This document shows, piece after piece, positions 6,116 through 11,011 of a stretch of DNA of 11,011 nucleotides (the first letter of the stretch is position 1; each line of letters opens with the position of its first letter). Origin of the DNA: JBBIJR01 sp037445875 (GTDB lineage: Bacteria > CLD3 > SB21). Under the pieces are notes generated by a model. That model worked only from the letters and a program-made list of their open reading frames with translations. It was not told the origin of the DNA and ran no database searches. The translations under genes and the position numbers were made by a program. The stretch is taken from contig JBBIJR010000101.1 in NCBI GenBank assembly GCA_037445875.1, positions 1-11,011 of the forward strand. The letters are read 5' to 3'.

Positions 6116-7136
6116 CTCGATCGGTAGACCGGTAAATACCCGCCCCTGTGCCGGCGAAAACCACGCCGTCAGTGCAAAGTAGCGAAACTACATGGGACAT
6201 GTCCAGTCCTGAACTTGTGTGAATCCACGATTCACGGCTATTCTCGGTACAGTAGACGCCTCCATCGTCGGATCCAGCGAACACATGACCGTCGCGGCTG
6301 ACGGAAAAACAGGTAGCCATTCCGGACATGTAGCCACTGTCACTCTGCATCCATGAATCCCCATTGTCTGTTGACTTGAATATGCCAGGCACTCCATCCT
6401 TACCCAGGTAGAGACTTCCAGAGGAATCCATCTCGATAGCATCAATCAGGGACCACGGTATGATGCCGCTAATGTTTTCCCAGGACACTCCTTTGTCAGT
6501 CGAGCGGTAAACACCACTATAATAGGTTCCGGCGAAAACGTCACCCTGCCGGTTTGAGGCAAGAGCTGTGATCGTAGCATGGAAGCCCGGCCCAATCGGT
6601 TGCCATGAATTGCCGTTGTCTGTCGAACGAATTACACCATCGTCCGTGGCAGCGAAAATGAGGTTGTCAGGGGTGACGGCAAACTCCTCAACGTAATAGT
6701 AGAATCCAGAATGCATCCAAGTGTTCCCATTATCCGTAGAACGTGCGATTCCATCGGCGCCGCATACAAACATGTATCCGTTGTGATCCTCAGCCATTCC
6801 GAACACGCTGTACACCGGCGTAAAGCCAAGGTTCTCCCAGGTTGCCCCGGCGTCCGACGAACGATAGACATACCATTGATCTCCCGCGAACAGATAACCC
6901 GCGTGTGAGGCAACAACCGCGCGATACACTTCTTTCTGAGGTGAGATGTCTTTCCAGGCGTCCGTATGGTCCCGAAGCACGTACAGACCATACTCCGTAG
7001 CGGCATACACCGCATTATTCGTATCCGCGGAAAGATCGTTGACCGAGGCCCCCGGAATCCCCCTCATCTGTTGCCAGAAAGGGGGATCCTGGGCGTTTGC
7101 GGAATGCAAAATGATCAATAGATTTCCCGCCAACAA
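5964..7136 (-). CDS. N-terminal half of the frameshifted T9SS-secreted Asp-box propeller protein
   Basis: 390 aa from a TTG at 7136. The segment begins with a hydrophobic export signal ending SANA-Q, then repeating ~40-residue units with Asp-boxes: YRSSDAGATW (91-100), ARSTDNGNTW (131-140), IRSTDNGNSW (169-178), YRSTDKGVSW (210-219), FKSTDNGDSW (253-262), a degenerate YCTENSRESW (295-304) and YRSTDRGESW (335-344). With a weak first unit near residues 50-61 and the units in the next frame there are about 14, which fits two seven-bladed propellers. After residue ~352 the frame leaves the family pattern and turns into an Arg/Phe/Cys-rich out-of-frame tail, ending at 5964. The TTG cuts the signal peptide short; the reading frame upstream suggests a lost ATG at 7167-7169. 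Extracellular binding or sialidase-like fold; no catalytic assignment is possible. Confidence 0.8.
   Translation of the reverse strand: MLAGNLLIILHSANAQDPPFWQQMRGIPGASVNDLSADTNNAVYAATEYGLYVLRDHTDAWKDISPQKEVYRAVVASHAGYLFAGDQWYVYRSSDAGATWENLGFTPVYSVFGMAEDHNGYMFVCGADGIARSTDNGNTWMHSGFYYYVEEFAVTPDNLIFAATDDGVIRSTDNGNSWQPIGPGFHATITALASNRQGDVFAGTYYSGVYRSTDKGVSWENISGIIPWSLIDAIEMDSSGSLYLGKDGVPGIFKSTDNGDSWMQSDSGYMSGMATCFSVSRDGHVFAGSDDGGVYCTENSRESWIHTSSGLDMSHVVSLLCTDGVVFAGTGAGIYRSTDRGESWIPAYAGFTKGIGWGFRDRCCWSHILGVFRRRFFPFDRRRRALDGDQ
6064..6078 (-). other. Frameshift site in the propeller gene
   Basis: On the minus strand the frame switches within AAAGGGGATCGGTTGGGGAT. Removing one G from the run at 6075-6078 (or from 6064-6067) joins YRSTDRGESW...TKG to the following SVGDFATGAVGAIFL and gives a blade of normal spacing (42 residues between Asp-box Trp residues, against 38-43 elsewhere). 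The lesion is thus one extra base in a G4 run. Confidence 0.75.
6087..6102. repeat. 16-base perfect palindrome inside the propeller coding region
   Basis: ACCAGCGTACGCTGGT is its own reverse complement. With the neighbouring CTGG at 6104-6107 (reverse strand CCTGGATACCAG) there are three alternating CTGG/CCAG arms. It encodes IPAYAG just before the frameshift. The local translation SWIPAYAGFTKG resembles a peptide often read from dispersed extragenic palindromes in bacterial genomes. Confidence 0.7.
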
Positions 7137-7166
7137 GAACTCAAGAAGTGTCAGTGAACCGGCTGT

Positions 7167-7178
7167 CGTAGAAACCTC
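7167..7178 (-). promoter_or_regulatory. Ribosome binding site and probable mutated start codon (ACG) of the propeller gene
   Basis: On the minus strand GTGAGG is followed by TTTCT and ACG (7167-7169). Reading from this ACG gives a 26-residue signal peptide (T-TAGSLTLLEFLLAGNLLII-LHSANA) in the propeller frame, seven bases after the upstream stop. No ATG, GTG or TTG lies at this point, so an original ATG may have become ACG. Otherwise the gene must use CTG at 7152-7154 or TTG at 7134-7136. Confidence 0.35.
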
Positions 7179-7746
7179 ACTTCAGGAAAACGACCTTCTG
7201 CATGGATATCGTTCCGTGAGCCTCCAGGCGCACAAGGTAGACCCCGGCGCCGACGACACGGCCATGGTCATCCCTGCCGTCCCACGTACACGAATGGTGG
7301 CCTGACGAACGCGTTTCGCTGATCAACGTGCGAACCAGTCCACCGGTAACGCTGTAGATCCGCAACGAAACAAAACCGTACTCCTTCAGGTCAAATGGAA
7401 GAGTCACTGTCGGATTGAACGGATTCGGATACCCGCGATGGAGACCCGGATTCAACACCTCCGACCCTTTCTCATCGCCTCCAGACTTCTCCAGGCAGTT
7501 ATAGTTGATTGAGAGCGTTTCAGTCGGATCCGAGATCTTGTTTGAACCGGCTGTGCAGTTCCTCACCTTTAAGTAGTAATTCGCGGTGAACCATCCATAG
7601 CCCGCGCAGCTGATATCGTTGTCAACATGGGTGAACACGTAATCATTCGTGGGGTATCCGGTATTGGATATCTGCGCAACGACGTTGTTATTCCGGTAGA
7701 CATCATAAGCAACCGAAAAGCTCTCTCCATTGCTCCGCCAAGTCAA
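7177..7746 (-). pseudogene. 5'-truncated remnant of a T9SS-secreted FnIII-type protein
   Basis: 189 aa if started at the TTG at 7744-7746. The frame is open to 7779, where it meets a TAG (7780-7782), and family-like sequence already starts before the TTG (SGHPKLTW). Residues ~1-85 look like the end of a fibronectin type III domain (LTWRSNGESFSVAYDVYRNN, then YYLKVRNCTAGSNKISDP), with three Cys. Residues ~100-189 are a T9SS sorting domain: GYPNPFNPTVTLPFDL, SVTGGLVRTLI, TWDGRDDHGRVVGAGVYLVR and the end MQKVVFLK. There is no signal peptide and no ribosome binding site, and FnIII starts mid-domain, so the 5' part was lost, with the break near 7780-7826 beside the 3' end of the next gene. Its sorting domain is clearly more diverged than the other three. 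The propeller gene follows closely, which suggests a former operon. Confidence 0.7.
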
Positions 7747-7826
7747 CTTCGGATGGCCGCTCTGAACGCCTAAAGCTTTCTACAAGCCTCCGGCGGGCCG
7801 TCTTTTCACGTGGTGGGTGGGCGCCA

Positions 7827-8097
7827 GCGCTTCTCACTACTTCAAAAGAACAAGCTTCCTCGTCCTGACCTGCCCGCCTTCCTCCAGCCGATACACGTAC
7901 ACACCCGACGCGAGCGCTCGACCAAAATTGTCCAGTCCGTCCCACGTGGCTTCATGGACGCCTGCATTCTGATGGCCGTTCACCAGCGTGCGCACTTCCT
8001 GACCAAGGAGGTTGTAGATACGCAATTCGGCTTTCGCATTCATGGATAATTGATAACTGATCATTGTAGAACTGTTGAAGGGGTTGGGGTAATTCTG
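7827..8097 (-). repeat. Sorting-domain DNA repeat, copy 2
   Basis: Gap-free counterpart of 5032-5302, again including stop codon and 10 bases beyond it. The bases coding NYPNPFNSSTMI-YQLSMNAKA and the 3' end (identical over 7827-7851) are the most alike. Sequences outside these borders are unrelated, so the similarity is confined to the cassette. Confidence 0.8.
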
Positions 8098-8460
8098 AGT
8101 CAGTACGACGTCTCCGGGCCGGGGAACGCTACCTTCCCGTATTCCGACGATCAGCAGATTGTCGAACGCGGATCGGACCGATGCTGCCATGTCCTTCAAG
8201 ACGACGACGGCGTTGTCATGAGAACTCCCCCTGGCGCCGATGATGGCGTACCACACGTCCTGCGTGTCCCCGGCAGCCATGGAAAACGGGCCCGAACTCA
8301 GCAGGATGCGCTGGTCGCGCGGTGTGGTACCCACTGAAGTCATGTCGAACTGGCCTCCCGGTTTGGGCAGTCCGTACCGATCCAATCCCTGCATCAGGTA
8401 GTCCGATTCGACTTCCGTCGGAGACGGCAACTTCAGTTCCGCGATTGCGGCCGTCGCCAA
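7837..8460 (-). CDS. C-terminal part of a frameshifted T9SS-secreted protein
   Basis: 207 aa from a TTG at 8458-8460 that is not a real start: the frame is open further back and gives DGAQGQTLEIGPSGFFWR, leading smoothly into this part. Visible blocks: YLMQGLDRYGLP (21-32), VGTTPRDQRILLSSGPFSMA (43-62), GDTQDVWYAIIGARG (64-78) and AVVVLKDMAASVRSAFDNL (84-102). They form a conserved pattern in many FCB secreted proteins (QGLDRxGxP ... LSSGPFxMAPGDTQ ... IxARG). The T9SS type A sorting domain is at 120-207 (NYPNPFNSST, LLGQEVRTLV, TWDGLDNFGRALASGVYVYR, RTRKLVLLK). It belongs with 8433-9326 as one polypeptide of about 495 residues; function unknown beyond surface or secreted cargo. Confidence 0.8.
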   Translation of the reverse strand: MATAAIAELKLPSPTEVESDYLMQGLDRYGLPKPGGQFDMTSVGTTPRDQRILLSSGPFSMAAGDTQDVWYAIIGARGSSHDNAVVVLKDMAASVRSAFDNLLIVGIREGSVPRPGDVVLTQNYPNPFNSSTMISYQLSMNAKAELRIYNLLGQEVRTLVNGHQNAGVHEATWDGLDNFGRALASGVYVYRLEEGGQVRTRKLVLLK

Positions 8461-9326
8461 CTTAACACGTTTGTTCGAACGTGATCGCCAGAAAAAGCCG
8501 CTCGGTCCGATCTCGAGGGTCTGGCCCTGAGCGCCATCTCCTCCACCAGGGGACCTTGAAGTATCTGGAAGCCGGTCGCAAAAAACTTGAAGTCCGTGCC
8601 GGCCGGATTGCTGTACGGCAGTGAAAGGAGGCTGTCGCTGCCTGAAAGATCTTCAGCGGCCTCGCTTCCTACGTCGGCGTCCGCCCAGATCCCAATGAAT
8701 GTGGTGTCGTACATCAGATTGGATTTGTTGATCATTCTCAGCCGGATGATCAGGGAATTGTTCAGGACGCCGTCATCGAATTGGAACGTCATACGCTGGA
8801 CTTCGAGCCCCACAGGCCTTGAAGGCCAGATACCGCCGGGAGGATCGTAATACCGCGAAGTGTCGCCGTCGTTGAACACGGTCCAACTGTCGAGATTGGA
8901 CAATAGCAGCGGCTGACCGCCGGCATCATGCGGTGCCTCGGGCGGCCATACCGAGGAGTCTTGCGGGAGGATGAAGACCGGTCCCGGACCTTCGACTACC
9001 AGACTGTCCGGATCGACAAGGTAGTTCAGAATTCTCCCACCCTTCCATTCGGTCTCAAACCGGACGCGCTCGACGAGCAACTGGTCGTCCGGGCGGCGGG
9101 CGCTCACATAGAAGCCGGAGGCAAAACACAAAGAGTATCCGGGGTCGTCGGTGAACCACATCCCGAAATTGCCGGTCTCGAAATCGAAGGCGATCCTCCC
9201 GTCATTGCCCGCAAAACAACTGATGTTATTGCCGGTCAGAAAAACCAGACTGTCCACCTGAGCGGTCAGCTTGGCCGCCGACACAAGCCCAAGGAAAATG
9301 GCAGAAAGAGTAGAGATGCGTAACAT
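8433..9326 (-). CDS. N-terminal part of the same frameshifted T9SS-secreted protein
   Basis: 297 aa from an ATG at 9324-9326 with a GGGGA site (AAAGGGGAAAAACC) upstream. Residues 1-22 are a signal peptide (MLRISTLSAIFLGLVSAAKL, cleavage near TAQ). The mature part lacks recognised catalytic motifs but follows a type frequent in FCB genomes: SWTVFNDGDTSRYYDPPGG, then WPSRPVGLEVQRMTFQF, NNSLIIRLRMINKSN, FIGIWADADVG and GTDFKFFATGFQILQGPLVE. After LVE the frame departs from the family (an Arg- and Ser-rich tail ending RPQSRN at 8433), while the other frame carries on. It is therefore the front of the protein finished at 7837. Its upstream 578 bases hold no gene but several repeats and hairpins. 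Confidence 0.8.
   Translation of the reverse strand: MLRISTLSAIFLGLVSAAKLTAQVDSLVFLTGNNISCFAGNDGRIAFDFETGNFGMWFTDDPGYSLCFASGFYVSARRPDDQLLVERVRFETEWKGGRILNYLVDPDSLVVEGPGPVFILPQDSSVWPPEAPHDAGGQPLLLSNLDSWTVFNDGDTSRYYDPPGGIWPSRPVGLEVQRMTFQFDDGVLNNSLIIRLRMINKSNLMYDTTFIGIWADADVGSEAAEDLSGSDSLLSLPYSNPAGTDFKFFATGFQILQGPLVEEMALRARPSRSDRAAFSGDHVRTNVLSWRRPQSRN
8533..8555 (-). other. Frameshift site in the 7837-9326 cargo gene
   Basis: Family-like sequence in one frame reads to GFQILQGPLVE. It resumes one codon later in the other frame as GDGAQGQTLEIGPSGFFWR. The change, one base lost (or two gained), lies in the purine-rich GTGGAGGAGATGG on the minus strand. Confidence 0.7.
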
Positions 9327-9361
9327 GGTTTTTCCCCTTTCTTCGAACTACGCGAATGAAC

Positions 9362-9385
9362 CGACATCGCTCAGACGCGATGTCG
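9362..9385. repeat. Perfect 9-bp stem-loop upstream of the 9326 gene
   Basis: CGACATCGC (9362-9370) and GCGATGTCG (9377-9385) are perfect inverted repeats around a six-base loop. It lies 36 bases before the ATG at 9326, in the likely leader or promoter. No T-run follows on either strand, so it is not an intrinsic terminator. It could be an operator or a leader hairpin. Confidence 0.65.
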
Positions 9386-9463
9386 AACGATTGAGTACGC
9401 CTCCTATGTTCCATTTTGCTGCGGTTTCGATTTTTGACGCAATTCGAGGGGTAGAAAATGAAA

Positions 9464-9526
9464 AGTCCCCGGTTTCCAGGCGCTTTAGCATGGATAGATC
9501 CCTCATTCCAAGGTACGCCGGGGACT
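9464..9526 (-). other. Long-loop inverted repeat, terminator-like on the minus strand
   Basis: AGTCCCCGG (9464-9472) pairs perfectly with CCGGGGACT (9518-9526) across 45 bases. Read on the minus strand the distal arm is followed by TTTCATTTT, as in an intrinsic terminator, but the loop is unusually long. It lies within the 578-base gene-free stretch 9327-9904. Confidence 0.45.
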
Positions 9527-9619
9527 GTCGGTTCACAAGTAAAATAATTGTACGCAAATAGCGATAGGTGCTTAACTAACGCTCGCCTCGATAGGCTCGT
9601 TCCCCCGTTACTCCATGAA

Positions 9620-9711
9620 CGTCCCGTGCTGTCCTTCACCAGGGCGGGGTTGTGCCATCCCTCGGCTTGCTCGGGACAAGTGTCGAACGTATTGAGACAT
9701 CCGGGGGACCC
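9620..9711. repeat. Dispersed intergenic repeat, copy B
   Basis: Same-orientation partner of 4915-5009 (see copy A for shared blocks). It lies 3' of the beta-helix gene that ends at 9905, as copy A lies 3' of the propeller gene. A degenerate inverted partial copy follows at 9733-9790. Confidence 0.75.
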
Positions 9712-9732
9712 ATATGGCGCTGAAGCCTCCGC

Positions 9733-9790
9733 ATGTCTCGCACTTCTTCGGAACGCTCGACGCGTATCTCCAGCAAGCCGAGGGGCGATA
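9733..9790. repeat. Degenerate inverted partial copy of the dispersed repeat
   Basis: AGCAAGCCGAGGG (9772-9784) is the exact reverse complement of 9659-9671 within copy B. The 5' flank ATGTCTC...CTCGAC (9733-9761) also follows the reverse complement of 9680-9700 with substitutions. The pair could fold into a large imperfect hairpin. Confidence 0.55.
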
Positions 9791-9793
9791 CCA

Positions 9794-9810
9794 CCCATCG
9801 CTATGATGGG
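9794..9810. repeat. Small perfect hairpin
   Basis: CCCATC (9794-9799) and GATGGG (9805-9810) pair around a five-base loop. It sits between the inverted repeat and the terminator at 9841-9878; no T-run follows. Confidence 0.4.
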
Positions 9811-9840
9811 ATGTGCTGGCGGATGACTGGACGGTCCAAA

Positions 9841-9878
9841 TGAAAAAAGAAACCCCCGCGATTTCACTCGCCGGGGTT
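9841..9878 (-). terminator. Intrinsic terminator of the beta-helix T9SS gene
   Basis: On the minus strand AACCCCGGCGA and TCGCGGGGGTT (9868-9878 and 9851-9861) form a stem with one mismatch and a six-base loop, followed by TCTTTTTTCA (9841-9850). It begins 27 bases after the stop codon at 9905-9907. Confidence 0.85.
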
Positions 9879-9904
9879 ACTGAATGAGGAGAGGTAAGGG
9901 GGAA

Positions 9905-10165
9905 TTATTTCAACAGCATGAGCTTCCGCGTTTTCACGAAGCTGCCCGACTCGAGCCGATACAGGTACACACCCGACGCGACTGCTTTACCGAAATTGTC
10001 CCGTCCATCCCATGCGACCTCATGACGCCCCGCCGTTTGGAACCCGTGCACGAGCATCCTCACCTCACGACCCAACAAGTTAAAGACTCTGAGTGACGTT
10101 TCATTGTTCATTGATAACTGATAACTGATCTTAGTAGAGGGGTTGAACGGGTTTGGATGGTTCGG
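9905..10165 (-). repeat. Sorting-domain DNA repeat, copy 3
   Basis: Collinear without gaps with the coding part of copies 1 and 2 (stop codon aligned), but more diverged, and without the shared 3' flank. Best kept are the stretch coding SYQLSMN (TTGATAACTGATAACTGATC on the plus strand) and that coding ASGVYLYRLE. Confidence 0.65.
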
Positions 10166-11011
10166 ATACAGCTCGAACCGGTTCGGCACTTCGCCGTCGT
10201 GAACGTCGGTGACCACCGTGATGCTCAGGCGGTACTGACGTGGGTTTGTCGAAGTAGTGTCGGCATGGTACACGACAAGCGTGTCGTTCAAGCTGCCGAC
10301 GGTCTGGGGCGTCCAGGACACCTTGATCGTGTCAACACCCAAAGGTCCGATCGTGATCGGAAGGGGCGTCGTCACCGCAAGGCCGTCACTGTGGTTCTTA
10401 ATCACCGTACTGTCCAGAACCAGCGCGCGGGTCCCTACATTGTAAACCGGCAAACTCGCGGTCCTCGTCTCGCCCTGGGACGCGCTGCCGAAGGAAAGAG
10501 AAGTGGCCGAAGTGTAGTAACCCGCTACCGAGAATGAAGGCAAATCGGTTCGTTCCGGACCTCCGTAGGCTCCCATGTCGTTGCGCAGCGTTCCCAGCGA
10601 AGGCCACTCGGCCATCCCGGGCACTCCCGGATTCTCAGGGTCGTTGTAACTGGTCGTGGTATCACCGGCATCTACGCACACGGAACTGAGCTGCAGATAA
10701 GCGTTCGAGTCGGCCCACAAGGCGTCCGCATCGATGTTACCGGTTCCTCCGTAACCACCCTCGATGTTCGAGTAGGAAACCGCCATCGTGCCTTTGATCT
10801 GCGGGCCGGGCGATCCAAAGTTCCTCCTCACGATACTGTTTCGCATAGTGACTGTCGATGCGGTGTAAAGTTGAATGCCGCCTCCTCCACCGGCCGAAAC
10901 ATTGCCCACGATTGTGTTATTTTCGAAGATTCTCGGATAAGCGCCGTTGTTATTGATCCAGACGCCGCCGCCGCCGTAATGTTCTCCGCCGGTGTTGTGG
11001 GCAATCACGTT
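9905..11011 (-). CDS. T9SS-secreted beta-helix / ASH-domain protein, C-terminal part (5' end outside the window)
   Basis: The frame is open to the window edge. The GTG at 11006-11008 is internal, so the start is not seen. Three parts can be read. Roughly the first 155 residues are right-handed parallel beta-helix turns (NNTIVGNVSAGGGGGIQLY, TMRNSIVRRNFG, SYSNIEGGYGGTGNID) with the usual cap CVDAGD...YNDPENPG...TLRNDMGAYGGPE. Residues about 158-268 resemble an ASH / choice-of-anchor D immunoglobulin-like domain (TSLSFGSASQGETRTASLPV, then VSWTPQTVGSLNDTLVVYH). The last ~88 are a T9SS type A sorting domain (NHPNPFNPSTKISYQLSMNN, LLGREVRML, AWDGRDNFGKAVASGVYLYR, end KTRKLMLLK). Likely role: surface or secreted carbohydrate-related or adhesive protein; no catalytic residues are visible. 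A good terminator follows. The visible part is unbroken. Confidence 0.88.
   Translation of the reverse strand, partial: NVIAHNTGGEHYGGGGVWINNNGAYPRIFENNTIVGNVSAGGGGGIQLYTASTVTMRNSIVRRNFGSPGPQIKGTMAVSYSNIEGGYGGTGNIDADALWADSNAYLQLSSVCVDAGDTTTSYNDPENPGVPGMAEWPSLGTLRNDMGAYGGPERTDLPSFSVAGYYTSATSLSFGSASQGETRTASLPVYNVGTRALVLDSTVIKNHSDGLAVTTPLPITIGPLGVDTIKVSWTPQTVGSLNDTLVVYHADTTSTNPRQYRLSITVVTDVHDGEVPNRFELYPNHPNPFNPSTKISYQLSMNNETSLRVFNLLGREVRMLVHGFQTAGRHEVAWDGRDNFGKAVASGVYLYRLESGSFVKTRKLMLLK

Larger units (their letters stand above)
9327..9904. other. Gene-free stretch between two T9SS cargo genes
   Basis: 578 bases without a supportable gene. From left to right it holds a ribosome binding site for the 9326 gene, a 9-bp stem-loop, a long-loop inverted repeat, dispersed repeat B with its inverted partner, a small hairpin and the terminator of the 9905 gene. 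I found no convincing promoter. The long open frame that crosses it on the minus strand has no family pattern and runs through these repeats. Confidence 0.7.

Noticed and set aside
9226..9867. 213-aa open frame on the minus strand in the cargo intergenic region
   Set aside because: Overlaps the signal-peptide region of the 9326 gene and passes through repeats, hairpins and a terminator; no domain pattern.
1..11011. Search for CRISPR arrays, tRNA/rRNA genes, transposases, integrases, phage genes or a defence island
   Set aside because: No regular spacer-repeat pattern, no cloverleaf-like or rRNA-like sequence recognised, and no such protein motifs in any frame.

Overview
The window looks like chromosomal DNA of an uncultivated bacterium of the FCB (Fibrobacteres-Chlorobi-Bacteroidetes) assemblage, perhaps one of its candidate phyla such as Zixibacteria-like lineages. 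The main evidence is four C-terminal type IX secretion (T9SS/Por) sorting domains within about 6 kb, each with a YPNPFNP/S-like motif, a WDGRD/L core and a basic end in KLVLLK, VVFLK or KLMLLK. No 16S gene or other lineage marker is present, so placement below that level is a guess. All genes but one lie on the minus strand.

Region 1 (1-1884, minus) is a compact housekeeping operon read right to left: an unrecognised helical protein (1393-1884), a PurE-family protein (916-1383) that has lost the catalytic histidine, a Dpm1-like GT2 glycosyltransferase (165-923) and the first 48 codons of accA (acetyl-CoA carboxylase alpha, running off at base 1). Gaps are 9 and 18 bases, with one 8-base overlap. 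A promoter candidate lies at 1933-1961.

Region 2 (2018-2624, plus) is a single transcription unit: a good promoter, a strong ribosome binding site, a VOC (glyoxalase-fold) domain behind a histone-like Lys/Ala tail, and an intrinsic terminator.

Region 3 (2624-4812, minus) is a second housekeeping operon, ubiX - SpoU/TrmH-type methyltransferase - nadA. It has a promoter whose expected start site falls on the ubiX ATG, which suggests a leaderless message.

Region 4 (4813-11011, minus) holds T9SS cargo genes: a two-part BNR/Asp-box propeller protein (5042-7136), a 5'-truncated FnIII-plus-sorting-domain remnant (7177-7779), a secreted protein of a common FCB cargo type (7837-9326), and the end of a beta-helix/ASH-domain protein (9905-11011). 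The first and third are each split by one frameshift and the second has lost its N-terminus, whereas the housekeeping genes are intact. Three of the four sorting-domain segments are alike at DNA level and collinear without gaps. A roughly 92-bp dispersed repeat lies 3' of two cargo genes, and one copy has a degenerate inverted partner. The picture is of a recombining, partly decaying surface-protein locus next to stable core genes, although assembly indels must be excluded. I see no CRISPR array, transposase, phage gene, tRNA or rRNA. No defence or other novel system is convincingly visible.
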